From Candidatus Shapirobacteria bacterium (GTDB lineage Bacteria > Patescibacteriota > Microgenomatia > UBA12405), in contig JAQVSW010000022.1 of the NCBI GenBank assembly GCA_028700345.1, positions 1 to 9,323 of the forward strand: a stretch of DNA of 9,323 bases, in the 5' to 3' direction. Positions 1-6,217 of this stretch are shown here, piece by piece. The number at the start of each line of letters is the position of its first letter. Position 1 is the first letter of the stretch. The notes under the pieces are model-generated. The model made no database searches. It was not told where the DNA came from and was given only the letters and a program-made list of their open reading frames with translations. Position numbers and translations under genes: made by a program.

Positions 1-391
1 ATCTATCTATTTTTTTAACTAATTCGTATAGTTTGTTAGAAATATCGGAATTAGTATTTTTTACATTATCTAAAACATTAAACAAATCTTTAACAATTTT
101 CTTGAAATGAGTTTGATTTTCTAATAAAACTGGGGTCCATTTTAATTCTTTAAAAATAGAGGTAAATCCAAGACTTTCAATTTCTGCCTTAAAGTCCTCT
201 GACTTCTTTTGACCAACTTCAACGCCATAATAAAAACGCTTATCAATAACCTTTGGCCTATTAAAAAAATTAAATAGTTTTTGAGGAGATACTTCCCACT
301 TTAAAGTTTGCGACCAACCATAAACATTTGCCCAATCAATTATTAGCAATGTTCGTTTTTTTATTTTTAGTTTAAAATTTTTATTTTCCAT
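1..391 (-). CDS. NYN-domain (LabA/DUF88-like) putative nuclease, 3' end outside the window
   Basis: The first 130 residues are visible and the C-terminus lies beyond the left edge. After a short basic leader (KLKIKKR), a hydrophobic strand ends in the motif LLIIDWANVYGW, with Asp19 and Asn22 matching the first acidic/Asn site of NYN (PIN-like) metal-dependent RNases. The next segment (IDKRFYYGVE, then a Lys-rich helix, then ESLGFTSIFKELKW) follows the usual NYN order of strand, helix and the 'LGF' turn. The later catalytic Asp residues of the family would lie in the missing part, so activity cannot be judged. The ATG sits one base after the WYL gene stop (TAATATG junction), so translation is probably coupled. 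NYN proteins are generally RNA-processing or tRNA/mRNA-cleaving nucleases. In this operon it could be an effector, but that is inference. Confidence 0.75.
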   Translation of the reverse strand, partial: MENKNFKLKIKKRTLLIIDWANVYGWSQTLKWEVSPQKLFNFFNRPKVIDKRFYYGVEVGQKKSEDFKAEIESLGFTSIFKELKWTPVLLENQTHFKKIVKDLFNVLDNVKNTNSDISNKLYELVKKIDR

Positions 392-392
392 A

Positions 393-650
393 TTAAATTT
401 CTATTGCAAATCTTGGGTTATAAGTTTCGTCAGTAATTTGAAAATCAGTAATTCTTTCTATTGAAAAACGCCTAATTCCACCCTTGCTAATATCCCAAGC
501 AAAAAGACCAACTTCACCATCATCATGACTAAAGCTATAAGGCTCTATATATCGCCACCCCTCACTTGTGCCATCTTTTTCACGATAAACAATCTTCAAG
601 ATTTTTCTTTCTTGGGCGGCCTGTTTAATTGTTTCAATTATTTGATACAT
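393..650 (-). CDS. Stand-alone WYL-domain protein (85 aa)
   Basis: This small protein consists of almost nothing but a WYL fold. An N-terminal helix (residues 1-17) is followed by strands LKIVYRE, the segment WRYIEPYSF, then VGLFAWDI, then GIRRFSIERITDF. The order 'Y-x-E-P-Y ... L-x-A-W ... R-R-F-x-x-x-R-I' is the WYL signature, and Arg60/Arg61 and Arg66 are the likely ligand- or nucleic-acid-contacting positions. Usually WYL domains follow a helix-turn-helix in transcription factors or sit in defence regulators such as those near CRISPR and BREX loci. Here no DNA-binding domain is fused to it. It starts 12 nt after the protease stop and ends one base before the NYN gene. The likely role is ligand or oligonucleotide sensing for the operon. 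The WYL assignment is good; the role is inference. Confidence 0.8.
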   Translation of the reverse strand: MYQIIETIKQAAQERKILKIVYREKDGTSEGWRYIEPYSFSHDDGEVGLFAWDISKGGIRRFSIERITDFQITDETYNPRFAIEI

Positions 651-662
651 TTAATTGATAAA

Positions 663-1358
663 TTAAATTTTAATATTAGAATTTTTTTCTATTTCATCAA
701 TAGATACTGCAAATAAAGAATCTTTTTTAATTGTGTCTTCTGGTAAACCAAAAGACATAACACCAAAAATTTCACCATTATCATTCATTAGAGGGGAGCC
801 TGACAATCCTGAATTACCACCGCAAGAAAGCTTCAAGCACTTTATATTATTAAAACGAATATCATTAGTTGTTAAATCGCAAATATTTATTGATTCAATA
901 ATACCTTGTTGCTCAGAGATTACTGAATTTAAATTAAACTGATCTACAAAAATTTCTCCATTTTCATCCCACCCCATAGACACTTCTAGTGATGGGTTGC
1001 TAGGCACAGATGCTAAAAATCCCTTTAGTATAAATTTATTATCAATGTTAGCTATTGATTTTTTATAATTTAATTCCCCTTCATAGACATCGCTGGAAAA
1101 ATAAATTTTAGTTACATCTACACCAGGAAAACTTTCTAAATAATCTTTCTTAATTTCAACAATTTGTCCATTTTCCAATAAAAGCCAAAATCTGCAAAAC
1201 AGAAATCCATCATTAGGTTTGAATGAATCCCCATTAATTAAGTGATTCGCTGTAAGGGCGGTTTTATTATTAATAAAAAATGCTGTCCCTAAAACACCAC
1301 CAATTACATGGTTCTCCATTGAATTATTATATGATGCTTTAAAAATAGCAGCTAACAT
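663..1358 (-). CDS. Trypsin-like (S1-fold) serine protease, cytosolic type
   Basis: The protein is 231 aa from the ATG at 1358. The frame also opens at a TTG at 1388, but that overlaps the upstream gene, while the ATG lies four bases after the upstream stop and behind an A/G-rich stretch. The chymotrypsin-fold triad is readable: His39 in GTAFFINNKTALTANHL, Asp81 in FPGVDVTKIYF, and Ser186 in GNSGLSGSPL, followed by the typical strand GEIFGVMSFGLP. There is no signal peptide and no PDZ domain, so unlike DegP/HtrA it is probably cytosolic. Stand-alone trypsin-like proteases of this size occur in bacterial defence operons, where they are switched on by a partner and cleave a target protein. Here the gene directly follows a two-helix membrane protein, which may anchor or receive it. 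The fold and triad are well supported. The substrate is unknown. Confidence 0.88.
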   Translation of the reverse strand: MLAAIFKASYNNSMENHVIGGVLGTAFFINNKTALTANHLINGDSFKPNDGFLFCRFWLLLENGQIVEIKKDYLESFPGVDVTKIYFSSDVYEGELNYKKSIANIDNKFILKGFLASVPSNPSLEVSMGWDENGEIFVDQFNLNSVISEQQGIIESINICDLTTNDIRFNNIKCLKLSCGGNSGLSGSPLMNDNGEIFGVMSFGLPEDTIKKDSLFAVSIDEIEKNSNIKI

Positions 1359-1362
1359 AAGT

Positions 1363-1770
1363 TTATTTTTTCTTATTACATTGCTCAAGTATATATTTAG
1401 ACATTTTTTCCGAATCAGTACTTATTTTGTTATTTTTATTTTTAAAATATCTAATTACAGAAATAATAATATTTTTATAAAGTGTATATATGGAAACAAA
1501 TATAGCAAAAAAAATGTAAGCCCCTAAAACAATCTTTGATGACACAAAATAAATATCTTTAAAATTAGATGTAAAGACTGGAACCCAAACCGCAGCCAAT
1601 GTTATTAGTAAAGAAAAAAATGAATCAGCTGAAAACGATTCTTCAACCGCCTTCTTAAATTTTTCTAGTTGTATCTGAAGAGAAGATCTTTGTATTGATA
1701 TGTTTTCTGATTTAGGAAATTCGTATTTGACATCACTAGATTCACTTATTGTTGGTTTTATTTCCGGCAT
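1363..1770 (-). CDS. Small membrane protein with two predicted transmembrane helices
   Basis: The protein is 135 aa from the ATG at 1770, one base after the zinc-ribbon stop (TAATATG). A longer frame reaching back to 1851 would overlap the upstream gene by about 80 bases and is rejected. The first 50 residues are polar, with a possible amphipathic helix at QIQLEKFKKAVEESF. Two hydrophobic stretches follow, at about residues 51-67 (FFSLLITLAAVWVPVF) and 80-98 (IVLGAYIFFAIFVSIYTLY), then a basic tail (IRYFKNKNNK). This predicts a hairpin with both ends in the cytoplasm. I recognise no family. Its position immediately before the protease gene suggests a membrane partner or effector of that protease. 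Cleavage of its long N-terminal arm is a conceivable activation step, but nothing in the sequence proves it. Confidence 0.72.
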   Translation of the reverse strand: MPEIKPTISESSDVKYEFPKSENISIQRSSLQIQLEKFKKAVEESFSADSFFSLLITLAAVWVPVFTSNFKDIYFVSSKIVLGAYIFFAIFVSIYTLYKNIIISVIRYFKNKNNKISTDSEKMSKYILEQCNKKK

Positions 1771-1771
1771 A

Positions 1772-2071
1772 TTATTCAGTTTTATCTTCAGCTTTACCTT
1801 CTTCTTTATTGTCCTCTTTACTAGGCAAGAGTCCGAAGGTGCCAGCAGCAAATTCTAATATATAACCACAGCCTTTACATATTAAAGGTATAGTTGGTAT
1901 ATTTATACCCCCAATTAATCTATTTTTTAAATCGTCCTGTAAATCATGAGCAAAATATCCTCCACCAAACTCAAAATTTTTACCATGACAAATGGGACAT
2001 TCTAAATTTGGAGCCTTTTTAATTAACTCCTCAATTATTTTTTTCTTATTACCTTCAAATTTTGTTTCCAT
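1772..2071 (-). CDS. Zinc-ribbon protein (99 aa) of unknown function
   Basis: Two CxxC knuckles are visible, LECPICHG (Cys25, Cys28) and LICKGCGY (Cys65, Cys68), separated by 36 residues. This is the arrangement of a zinc ribbon. The segment between them (GGGYFAHDLQDDLKNRLIGG) and the segment after (ILEFAAGTFGLL) are hydrophobic and glycine-rich. The C-terminal tail after residue 84 is highly charged (SKEDNKEEGKAEDKTE) and probably disordered. The gene starts 5 nt after the methyltransferase stop and is followed one base later by the membrane-protein gene, so it is part of the same operon. Zinc ribbons usually serve nucleic-acid or protein contacts. A role as adaptor between the methyltransferase and the downstream proteins is possible but is inference. 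Confidence 0.7.
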   Translation of the reverse strand: METKFEGNKKKIIEELIKKAPNLECPICHGKNFEFGGGYFAHDLQDDLKNRLIGGINIPTIPLICKGCGYILEFAAGTFGLLPSKEDNKEEGKAEDKTE

Positions 2072-2076
2072 ATATT

Positions 2077-4194
2077 TTAAACATTAATCTCAATAACCTT
2101 AGTCGTATCATTTCCAAAAATATCAATAACTTTAATAGCTATTTTCATTCTTCCTTTTGGCGTGTCTTTAAAGGCGGAAATTAATTCAAGCGAACGGTCT
2201 TTTTTCGTTCTAAACGACTGCCATTCATTTTCAAAAATATAACCACCAGTCCACTCTTCTTTTTCTTCACCAGTTTTTTCATCAACTACTCTAATAATTT
2301 CTTTCTTACTTTCAAAGTCAAAATCTACTGACCAATAATCAATCCAATCAGTCCATTTCTTAGTTAAAATTTCTCTTTCAATAATATCTGTATTTTTATC
2401 TTTAGAAATTTTTATAACCTGCCCATTTTCAATGATTATCTTATTGCCTCCGGATTGTAATTTCTCTTCTACTTCGCCCGTATTGTCTTGATTATAAAAA
2501 ACACTAAAGTCTGTTAATTCAATAGCCACCTCTTTGATATTTCCCCGACCTCTAATAACAGGCTTCACTTCAATATAGGCAACATCGTAAAATTTAACTT
2601 GCCCTTTTTCTATCGCCTTCTTATCAAATACCTCACGAGGAATAACTTTAAATTGAATATCAATACCTAATTTCTTGGATGATTCAAAATCAATACCCAT
2701 TTCATAATCGAAGCCCAGAACATCAACTTTTGTTATTTTCTTTTCCTGACATTCACTAACAATTTTTTCTAATAATCCGCTAGTGATCGGGGTATCAATT
2801 GAACCAACTGCAATTAATCTGTCTCTTTTTTTTCCAACAAACTCATTAAAAGAATCAATTGGCTCAGCTTTATAGGCAGATAAAATTAATTTAACAAATT
2901 CTTTTTCTTTATTTTCACGCTGAATTCTTTTTTCTTCTTCGCGTAAGTTTTTATTTACCCCTAAAAATTTTTCTCTTTCATATCTACCAATATTAAGAAT
3001 TTCAAAAGCTCTAAAATTTTTCCCTGCTTTTTTTAATTCTCTTTGAACGCCAATCATTCTTTTACGAGTAGTGTGAATTGAAAATCTTCCTAAATCGGTT
3101 CCAATCCATTTTCTGTTAAGTTTTTCAGCAACGGCTAATGTTGTTCCGGAGCCACAGAAAAAATCAGCGACAAGATCGTTTTCTTTTGAAGAAGATTTTA
3201 TTATTCTTTCTAATAAAGCCACTGGTTTTTGCGTGGGATAATCTAACCTCTCTTTTGACATAGAGTTCTCATACGGTATTTCCCATACATCATTTGGAAT
3301 CATCCCTGCATCAGGATAATATACTCTCCATTTTCCTGCATCAAAACGTTTACGACAAACCCTTCCCTGTTCGTCAATATCTCTAAAATGAGATTTTATA
3401 TAATCTTCTGAATAAGGAACTTTTGCCCCCTCTTGATTAAAATATGTCTTATTTGTTTTTCCAAAACAAAAAATAGTATCATGTTTTTGAGCAAATTTAT
3501 CATCTGGTCTTCCTAATGTCGAATAATACCAAATGATTTCGTTTCTAAAATTATTTTTACCAAAAATTTCATCTAAACACATTCTCATAAATGCACTAAC
3601 CCTCCAGTCACAATGCACATAAATACTTCCATCATCCGCCAGCAGACCATGTATTAGTTTAAGTCTTTCATAGATCATCGCGATAAAACTGTCAGCTCCT
3701 TTTCCCCAAGTATCTCGATAAGCTATTTCTTCAATAACAGAAGGTTTTTTAGTAAAACTTTCTTCGCCAATTTCAATATTCATTGAAAAATCAGCTCCAA
3801 CATCAAATGGTGGATCAATATAAACCAATTTTAAACCACCCTCAGCTTCAATTTGTTTTCTTAATGGGCCGTTTTTTAAACTAGATAAAATTAATTTATT
3901 ATCTCCCCAAATTAGTTTATTTGACCAACCCTTAATCTGTCTCCCTGAAGTATCAAAAAGCGTAGCTTGAGCGCTAATTTTATCCTCACTTCTAGGCTCA
4001 TCAATATGCTCAATTGCTTGAAATGGTAACACCATATTTTCCACTTCATCGGTCTTTCCATTCCATAAAAGCTCAACTTCTCGGTCGGTATCAAAAAGCA
4101 AAAAACGGTATTTATCTGGCAATGACTTGCCGGCCTCTAAATACTTTATAATATCTCGCTTTTCACTATCAGTTAAGTTTAATTTGTTTCCCAT
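2077..4194 (-). CDS. Site-specific DNA methyltransferase, type III Mod-like (N4/N6 amino-methylase)
   Basis: This 705-aa enzyme should transfer a methyl group from S-adenosylmethionine to an exocyclic amino group in DNA. The catalytic motif IV is LVYIDPPF (DPPF at 127-130). The AdoMet-binding motif I comes later, ADFFCGSGTTLAVAEKLNRK (residues 343-362), preceded by YPTQKPVALLERII (319-332). This order is that of the beta class, as in type III Mod subunits. The region between, about 200-310, holds the probable target-recognition insert. The N-terminal segment FLLFDTDREVELLWNGKTDE and VLPFQAIEHIDEPR is typical of Mod-like enzymes that I associate with neighbouring DEAD/DEAH Res partners. No Res gene lies within the visible operon. 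The C-terminal 300 residues are rich in strands and lysine and are not assigned. It is the first gene of a six-gene minus-strand operon. All key motifs are intact. Confidence 0.9.
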   Translation of the reverse strand: MGNKLNLTDSEKRDIIKYLEAGKSLPDKYRFLLFDTDREVELLWNGKTDEVENMVLPFQAIEHIDEPRSEDKISAQATLFDTSGRQIKGWSNKLIWGDNKLILSSLKNGPLRKQIEAEGGLKLVYIDPPFDVGADFSMNIEIGEESFTKKPSVIEEIAYRDTWGKGADSFIAMIYERLKLIHGLLADDGSIYVHCDWRVSAFMRMCLDEIFGKNNFRNEIIWYYSTLGRPDDKFAQKHDTIFCFGKTNKTYFNQEGAKVPYSEDYIKSHFRDIDEQGRVCRKRFDAGKWRVYYPDAGMIPNDVWEIPYENSMSKERLDYPTQKPVALLERIIKSSSKENDLVADFFCGSGTTLAVAEKLNRKWIGTDLGRFSIHTTRKRMIGVQRELKKAGKNFRAFEILNIGRYEREKFLGVNKNLREEEKRIQRENKEKEFVKLILSAYKAEPIDSFNEFVGKKRDRLIAVGSIDTPITSGLLEKIVSECQEKKITKVDVLGFDYEMGIDFESSKKLGIDIQFKVIPREVFDKKAIEKGQVKFYDVAYIEVKPVIRGRGNIKEVAIELTDFSVFYNQDNTGEVEEKLQSGGNKIIIENGQVIKISKDKNTDIIEREILTKKWTDWIDYWSVDFDFESKKEIIRVVDEKTGEEKEEWTGGYIFENEWQSFRTKKDRSLELISAFKDTPKGRMKIAIKVIDIFGNDTTKVIEINV

Positions 4195-4227
4195 ATAAAT
4201 AAATTGACTTTACCTTTTTATAGATTC

Positions 4228-4256
4228 AAAATAACACAATTTTTGCTAAAATACAA
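4228..4256 (-). promoter_or_regulatory. Candidate promoter of the methyltransferase operon
   Basis: On the minus strand a TTGTAT (-35, 4251-4256) is followed after 17 bases by TATTTT (-10, 4228-4233). This would start transcription near 4221, about 27 bases before the methyltransferase ATG. I see no good Shine-Dalgarno sequence close to that ATG. The region is so AT-rich that chance matches are likely, and a second -10-like TATAAA lies nearer the gene. Confidence 0.35.
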
Positions 4257-4327
4257 GGGAAAAATCTATACTTTATTAGCCTAAAAATAAGTTAAAACTG
4301 TGTGTTTAGTTATTTTATATTAAAACG

Positions 4328-4339
4328 ATATTTAAATAT
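4328..4339. repeat. 12-bp perfect palindrome upstream of the methyltransferase operon
   Basis: ATATTTAAATAT reads identically on both strands and lies in the 158-bp gap between the ArdC-like gene's terminator and the methyltransferase. A flanking ACTGTG (4297-4302) and CACAGT (4341-4346) form a second inverted repeat. Either could be an operator, but AT-only palindromes arise easily in such DNA. Confidence 0.3.
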
Positions 4340-4352
4340 GCACAGTCTATAC

Positions 4353-4386
4353 AAAAAAAGGAGTCAATCCCGAAGGATCAACTCCT
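4353..4386 (-). terminator. Rho-independent terminator of the ArdC-like gene
   Basis: Read on the minus strand, AGGAGTTGATCC, a TTCG tetraloop, then GGATTGACTCCT form a 12-bp stem with two G-U pairs, followed at once by seven T. It begins 15 bases after the stop of the gene at 4401. It separates that gene's transcript from the methyltransferase operon downstream. Confidence 0.9.
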
Positions 4387-4400
4387 AAATTTGTTCGAGC

Positions 4401-4691
4401 TTATTGAGGCTCGACTTGTAGGTCAAAAAACAAATAAATTGTTTTTGGCCGTCTTTCAACAACGGCTCCGGTTTTCTTGTCTTTCTTCTCAACGATAATG
4501 AAAGACCGAATAGCTTTTTCATCCTTGCGGACGACATAGCCGTTCTTGAGCCAGCCGTTGAAAGTGAAGCAATTAACAAACGGATTATAACGTTTAGCTT
4601 CATCTTCGCCCCAACGTTCGGTAATCTGTTTTCTAACAAGATCAGAAGTGTTTTCTGAACCTGTCCAATTTGATTTGACTGATATTGTCAT
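4401..4691 (-). CDS. Small ArdC-like (antirestriction ssDNA-binding domain) protein
   Basis: The protein is 96 aa. Its core runs RYNPFVNCFTFNGWLKNGYVVRKDEKAIRSFII and ends IYLFFDLQVEP. This resembles the N-terminal domain of ArdC/LtrC proteins, in which a tryptophan/glycine turn (here NGWLKNGYVVRKDEKA) is followed by a strand and a closing 'x-x-FDL-x-Q-V' strand. ArdC is carried by plasmids and conjugative elements, binds single-stranded DNA and protects incoming DNA from restriction. The C-terminal metallopeptidase-like half of full ArdC is absent, so this would be a domain-only version. It has its own terminator and is separated from the operon that follows. Its base composition is less AT-rich than that of the neighbouring operon (26 G+C of 60 bases at 4441-4500 against 13 of 60 at 1021-1080). 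This suggests a different history. The family assignment is tentative. Confidence 0.5.
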   Translation of the reverse strand: MTISVKSNWTGSENTSDLVRKQITERWGEDEAKRYNPFVNCFTFNGWLKNGYVVRKDEKAIRSFIIVEKKDKKTGAVVERRPKTIYLFFDLQVEPQ

Positions 4692-4727
4692 AAAATTAAA
4701 TTGGCGACTGATTTTTAAATTGCCGGA

Positions 4728-4836
4728 TAACGTCGCCTTAGATTATCTATCGGCACGAAATGAGACAACGTCTGATTGCTTGCGACAGTCAAGGTGGAGA
4801 CTTGCTACTACCTTGATAGGCGATAAGCTGACGTTA
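4728..4836. repeat. Nested inverted repeats in the divergent intergenic region (candidate structured RNA or site)
   Basis: TAACGTC (4728-4734) and GACGTTA (4830-4836) are perfect arms enclosing about 95 bases. Inside, TTATCTATC (4743-4751) can pair with GATA (4815-4818) and GATAA (4822-4826) with a three-base GGC bulge. A TCAAGGT/ACCTTGA hairpin (4789-4795 with 4810-4816) and a small AGAC/GTCT hairpin (4763-4766 with 4770-4773) lie within. GGCGAC at 4703-4708 offers an alternative partner for GTCGCC at 4732-4737. I do not recognise a known RNA class. It could be a structured RNA, an oriT or recombination-like site, or an operator set for the two divergent genes. Confidence 0.5.
4740..4768 (-). 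promoter_or_regulatory. Candidate promoter of the ArdC-like gene
   Basis: On the minus strand TTGTCT (4763-4768) and TAATCT (4740-4745) are spaced by 17 bases. They would give a leader of about 40 bases before the ATG at 4691. Both hexamers lie inside the inverted-repeat region, so folding or protein binding there could control this gene. Confidence 0.3.
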
Positions 4837-4879
4837 AAATGAGAAGCCACAGATAGACAATCATCCTATTTTCCTACTT

Positions 4880-4908
4880 TTGACTAATATTAGTTCATGT
4901 TATAAAAT
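4880..4908 (+). promoter_or_regulatory. Promoter of the 357-aa gene, giving a near-leaderless transcript
   Basis: TTGACT (4880-4885) and TAAAAT (4903-4908) are separated by 17 bases. The predicted start near 4915 is only a few bases before the ATG at 4918, so the mRNA would be leaderless or nearly so. This agrees with the lack of a Shine-Dalgarno sequence. Confidence 0.6.
4883..4894. promoter_or_regulatory. Palindromic operator candidate inside the promoter spacer
   Basis: ACTAATATTAGT is a perfect 12-bp palindrome that overlaps the end of the -35 hexamer and fills the start of the spacer. A dimeric repressor bound there would block RNA polymerase. Autoregulation by the downstream protein is possible but not shown. 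Confidence 0.45.
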
Positions 4909-4917
4909 AGGCTTACT

Positions 4918-5991
4918 ATGACTAGTGAAATTCAACAATTAAAAAAAGAGCTTAGCGACTTAGTAATTGAATTTTATAAGGCCTATTTTAAAATTTTATT
5001 TTCTCGCAAGAAAATTAAGCTCAGTGAAAAACTGTCCATGTCGAAAGAGGTGCCTGGTCTTTTTATGGTTATTAAAAGATATTTAAATACCATTGAATCA
5101 GCAAAAGCCTTCAGCGGTTTTATAATTGCTCTTAATAAAGAAATTAAAGAAAATGATAAAGACGGGTCTTTATCAGAGGTTAATTTAAAAAAGATTAAAA
5201 ATACTCCAACTAAATCATATAATTGGATGTATTACAGTTTATTTAAAGAAATGATTATAGGCACTAGTCTTCTAGCCCCTGCACTTCAAAAATCTCTTCA
5301 AACTGGAAATGTGGCGCCCTTAAAAAAGATAATAATAGATAGTGATATTGAAGGACAACTCAAAGAAATCCAAGCAATGGAAAAAGAATTAATGGACGCT
5401 AAAGCTGATATTTTTATCAAGCCTAAGTATTATAAAAAGTTTTTTCTGGATTTTCACAAAACCGTTATGGCTTGGCTTAAAGCCTTAGAGATGACTAATG
5501 AATTTGCTGATACGGAAAACAAGTTATATAAAGAGCCATTAACAGATGATTGGAAAAATATTGAGATTAGATTTAAAAATAACCACGACATAACTTTAAA
5601 AATAGACGGTGAAGAAAAGAATTCTAGTTATGAAGAACTAGGTTTTGCTGATACTCGTCAGAATTCTTCTCAAAACGCAGCCTATGTTAAGAGCTGGAAT
5701 ACTTTAATTTTATTTTCCACTCAAAATGGTCGTATTAAAATGAATGATTATGCCGGAAGCAAAGCTAAAAAAGAATTATTTAAGAAAAACAAACAAGACT
5801 TATCTAAAAGATTAAAAGCCTATTTTAGCCTTAAAGACGACCCAATTATTTATAATGAAAAGAATGAAGAATATCAGATAAAAATAAAACTAGCTCCACC
5901 GCCAGACTTTAGGGACTCCTGGTCGGACCGCCGTATATCCGAATCAAACACTAAAAAACAACCACCCAAAGAATACCTGTCCAATTACTAA
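4918..5991 (+). CDS. Protein of unknown function (357 aa), possible C-terminal winged-helix-like domain
   Basis: I do not recognise a named family. Residues 1-200 are predicted to be mostly helical and lysine-rich (for example QQLKKELSDLVIEFYKAYFK and EIQAMEKELMDAKADIF), without catalytic motifs or a signal peptide. Residues about 213-326 look like a separate compact domain. It has two strands (IEIRFKNNHDITLKIDGEE), the segment YEELGFADTRQNSS, a helix around WNTLILFST, then QDLSKRLKAYFSLKDDPIIYNEKNEEYQIKIKL, an arrangement compatible with a winged helix-turn-helix. The tail after 326 is proline- and charge-rich. The gene stands alone, with its own promoter and terminator, and is divergent from the ArdC-like gene. 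A regulatory or DNA-binding role would fit the palindrome in its promoter. The coding status is firm and the function is unknown. Confidence 0.85.
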   Translation: MTSEIQQLKKELSDLVIEFYKAYFKILFSRKKIKLSEKLSMSKEVPGLFMVIKRYLNTIESAKAFSGFIIALNKEIKENDKDGSLSEVNLKKIKNTPTKSYNWMYYSLFKEMIIGTSLLAPALQKSLQTGNVAPLKKIIIDSDIEGQLKEIQAMEKELMDAKADIFIKPKYYKKFFLDFHKTVMAWLKALEMTNEFADTENKLYKEPLTDDWKNIEIRFKNNHDITLKIDGEEKNSSYEELGFADTRQNSSQNAAYVKSWNTLILFSTQNGRIKMNDYAGSKAKKELFKKNKQDLSKRLKAYFSLKDDPIIYNEKNEEYQIKIKLAPPPDFRDSWSDRRISESNTKKQPPKEYLSNY

Positions 5992-6025
5992 AGAATTTTC
6001 CTCGCTATTTCCCTGCTAATTTAAT

Positions 6026-6058
6026 CCTCTAACTTGTCTAAAGTTAGGGGATTTTTTT
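6026..6058 (+). terminator. Rho-independent terminator of the 357-aa gene
   Basis: CCTCTAACTT (6026-6035), loop GTCTA, and AAGTTAGGGG (6041-6050) form a 10-bp stem with one G-U pair, followed by ATTTTTTT. It lies 35 bases after the stop codon. Confidence 0.9.
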
Positions 6059-6170
6059 ATTACCTGCGAAATTTCGTCCATATAGGTTAGGAGACACACA
6101 AAGGTCGATCTCCTCATTAATTCCTAATCTAAACTATGTGCCAAAAGTTAAATTACCAGCCTGTTTGTTT
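6059..6170. other. Intergenic stretch with small inverted repeats
   Basis: No gene is seen here. It holds a perfect 10-bp palindrome CGAAATTTCG (6067-6076) and overlapping inverted repeats: AGGAGA (6089-6094) with TCTCCT (6109-6114), and TTAGGA (6087-6092) with TCCTAA (6122-6127). Together with the cruciform that follows, this is the likely control or origin region ahead of the Rep gene. Confidence 0.35.
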
Positions 6171-6217
6171 TTTTCTTTTTTCGGCGGCATCCCCTTGGGG
6201 GAGCCGAAAAAAGAAAA
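6171..6217. repeat. GC-capped cruciform upstream of rep, candidate rolling-circle origin
   Basis: TTTTCTTTTTTCGGC (6171-6185) is matched perfectly by GCCGAAAAAAGAAAA (6203-6217). Between them CCCC (6191-6194) pairs with GGGG (6197-6200), leaving a CTTG-type tip. TTTG (6164-6167) and CAAA (6218-6221) extend it after a bulge. It is not an intrinsic terminator on either strand, because the base after the stem is A-rich in both readings. Stem-loops of this kind next to HUH rep genes commonly mark the nick site. Confidence 0.45.

Noticed and set aside
733..942. Open frame on the plus strand within the protease gene
   Set aside because: It is the antisense of the conserved protease core containing the catalytic serine motif and has no family features of its own.
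1363..1851. Longer start for the membrane-protein gene at 1851
   Set aside because: It would overlap the zinc-ribbon gene by 80 bases in another frame. The ATG at 1770 directly after that gene's stop is far more likely.
4728..4836. Integron attC site
   Set aside because: The bounding arms do not match the RYYYAAC/GTTRRRY core sites, and no integron integrase is present.
4728..4836. Group I intron or ribozyme fragment
   Set aside because: An AAGGTG-GAGACT stretch recalls group I P7 sequences, but the partner strand, the guanosine-site context and the rest of the core are missing.
4648..4842. 64-codon plus-strand frame at the intergenic inverted repeats
   Set aside because: It overlaps the start of the ArdC-like gene in antisense, has no promoter or recognisable protein features, and its sequence is better explained by the stem arms.
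6171..6217. Intrinsic terminator at the GC-capped hairpin
   Set aside because: The T runs precede the stem on both strands and the bases after the stem are A-rich, so it cannot work as a simple rho-independent terminator.
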